From NCBI GenBank assembly GCA_949299535.1, contig CASGAQ010000003.1, forward strand, positions 62,001 through 126,000: a stretch of DNA of 64,000 nt. The letters run 5' to 3'. Position numbers and translations under genes: made by a program. The notes beneath the pieces were generated by a model, which saw only the letters and a program-made list of their open reading frames with translations, was not told the origin of the DNA and ran no database searches. The stretch is from an uncultured Eubacteriales bacterium. Its GTDB lineage: Bacteria > Bacillota > Clostridia > Oscillospirales > CAG-272. This document shows, one piece after another, positions 63,246-64,000 of the stretch (position 1 is the stretch's first letter; each line of letters starts with the position of its first letter).

Positions 63246-63701
63246 TCATATCAGGCGTTTTGCGTATTGCCCATCGGACTCATAGCAGAAAAATTCCGAT
63301 ATCTCATCAGTTTCGAACACGCTGACAAGGTCTTGAAAATCATATGCCAAAGAATAGTTGTGAAGTTCCTCATGTTTTATCCAGAACACTCTGCCCTCCT
63401 CCGAAGATAAAAGCTCGCCGAAAAACTCGCATGTCTTGTAGAGAAAAACAACATATCTTTCTCCCTCTTCCGTATAAAACTGCTTCACGCCGCAGAGTAC
63501 TGGATTTTTTATATCGAGCCCCGTCTCCTCTTTTATCTCGCGTACAACGGAATCAGTAAACGCCTCTCTCGGCTCAACGTGACCTCCCGGAAACGCTATG
63601 CCCCGCCAGTCATTTTTCCGGCGTTCTTCGACAAGTATATTTCCCTGTCCGTCGTATATCATGCACATATTGGTAAAAATCGCTTTTTCAGATCCAGTCA
63701 T
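63246..63701 (-). CDS. Nudix hydrolase (8-oxo-dGTPase-like)
   Basis: 151 residues from the ATG at 63701, which has GAGGAAC directly upstream. Nudix box GGHVEPREAFTDSVVREIKE ETGL is complete. MCMIYDGQGNILVEERRKNDWRGIAFPGGH is typical of the MutT/MutX-type members of Firmicutes that clean 8-oxo-dGTP or related nucleotides. It lies downstream of the tRNA on the same strand, separated by a terminator. Confidence 0.88.
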   Translation of the reverse strand: MTGSEKAIFTNMCMIYDGQGNILVEERRKNDWRGIAFPGGHVEPREAFTDSVVREIKEETGLDIKNPVLCGVKQFYTEEGERYVVFLYKTCEFFGELLSSEEGRVFWIKHEELHNYSLAYDFQDLVSVFETDEISEFFCYESDGQYAKRLI

Positions 63702-63742
63702 GTTCCTCACCGCCCTTTTTAAAATTTGATATAAAAATAAAG

Positions 63743-63773
63743 AAAAGCCCAGTCCTTTTGGACTGGGCTTTTT
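63743..63773 (-). terminator. Terminator after tRNA-Arg
   Basis: AAAAAGCCCAGTCC pairs with GGACTGGGCTTTT around AAAA, with TTTATTTT following on the minus strand. Confidence 0.85.
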
Positions 63774-63776
63774 CAA

Positions 63777-63852
63777 TGGCGCGCTTGGGGGGATTCGAAC
63801 CCACGACCTACCGGTTCGTAGCCGGGCACTCTATCCACTGAGCTACAAGCGC
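63777..63852 (-). tRNA. tRNA-Arg (anticodon ACG)
   Basis: 76 bases with the CCA end encoded. Acceptor GCGCTTG/CAAGCGC, D arm GCTC...GAGT, anticodon loop CTACGAA (ACG), T loop TTCGAAT. The first T-stem has one T-C mismatch. The A at the wobble position is expected to be deaminated to inosine by TadA, reading CGU, CGC and CGA. Confidence 0.97.
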
Positions 63853-63968
63853 ATGTTCTCTATCGGAACGTTTAATATGATAACATACATCTTTTAAAAT
63901 GTCAACACTTTTTTAAAATTTTCTGACATTTTTTATCGCAAATCATAATGACTCACACATTATAAAAA

Positions 63969-64000
63969 AAGAAAAGCACCTGCTATTGCAAGTGCTTTCT
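63969..64000. terminator. Hairpin at the right edge
   Basis: AAAGCAC and GTGCTTT around CTGCTATTGCAA, A-rich before and T-rich after; cut by the window end. Confidence 0.55.

Overview
The window looks like a chromosome segment of a strictly anaerobic, low-to-mid G+C Clostridia-type Firmicute, most likely a gut member of the Eubacteriales/Oscillospirales. No 16S gene is present, so this rests on gene content: a Rex-regulated AdhE, a sensory-type [FeFe]-hydrogenase operon, reverse rubrerythrin with PerR, ATP-type PEP carboxykinase, an AT-rich sigma-A promoter style, strong AGGAGG ribosome sites, and CxxC-repeat and Thr-rich surface proteins.

Layout. 0-3 kb (minus): PAS-containing [FeFe]-hydrogenase-like protein, a SpoIIE-type phosphatase cut by the window edge, a 2Fe-2S protein and a small-molecule kinase. 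3-7.4 kb (minus): rex, a LysR gene and adhE, with readable operators in front of adhE. 7.6-11.6 kb: a cytidylate-kinase-like gene, then a decay zone (frameshifted FAD/Rieske oxidoreductase, GNAT gene with two A-run frameshifts, internally deleted peptidase E, a serine recombinase tail). 11.6-29.2 kb: ordinary chromosome (trpB/LysR, MATE, surface protein, perR/rubrerythrin, MFS with a 3' duplication scar, an XRE/membrane protein pair, argGH, ribF, a catalytically degenerate DacF-like protein).

31.2-47.3 kb is a genomic island inserted in the 3' end of guaA. The guaA terminal sequence GAGTGGGAGTA recurs exactly at 47250, and a near copy lies at 42274 just beside a tyrosine recombinase, so I read it as two elements in tandem. 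The left element carries ICE/transposon debris (ParA', Cna-type signal peptide, relaxase tail, TnpV, truncated IS110 with its bridge-RNA region), a long sigma factor, and the highlight: a compact five-gene defence operon (37.1-42.0 kb) made of a C5-methyltransferase with its own HTH domain, an Eco47II-type restriction endonuclease, and a short type II CBASS (HNH-SAVED effector, CD-NTase, E2-like protein without an E1). The right element is richer in G+C and carries the integrase, HTH regulators, a SleB-like hydrolase and a broken AbiE toxin-antitoxin pair.

47.6-64 kb is chromosome again: ogt, an M28 peptidase, HAD hydrolase, polysaccharide deacetylase, M23 (SpoIIQ-like) peptidase, two lipoproteins, a structured non-coding RNA candidate with its own terminator, DUF1292, pgsA-rimO-cysS, pckA, an acyl ligase with a dedicated acyl carrier protein, a Nudix hydrolase and tRNA-Arg(ACG).
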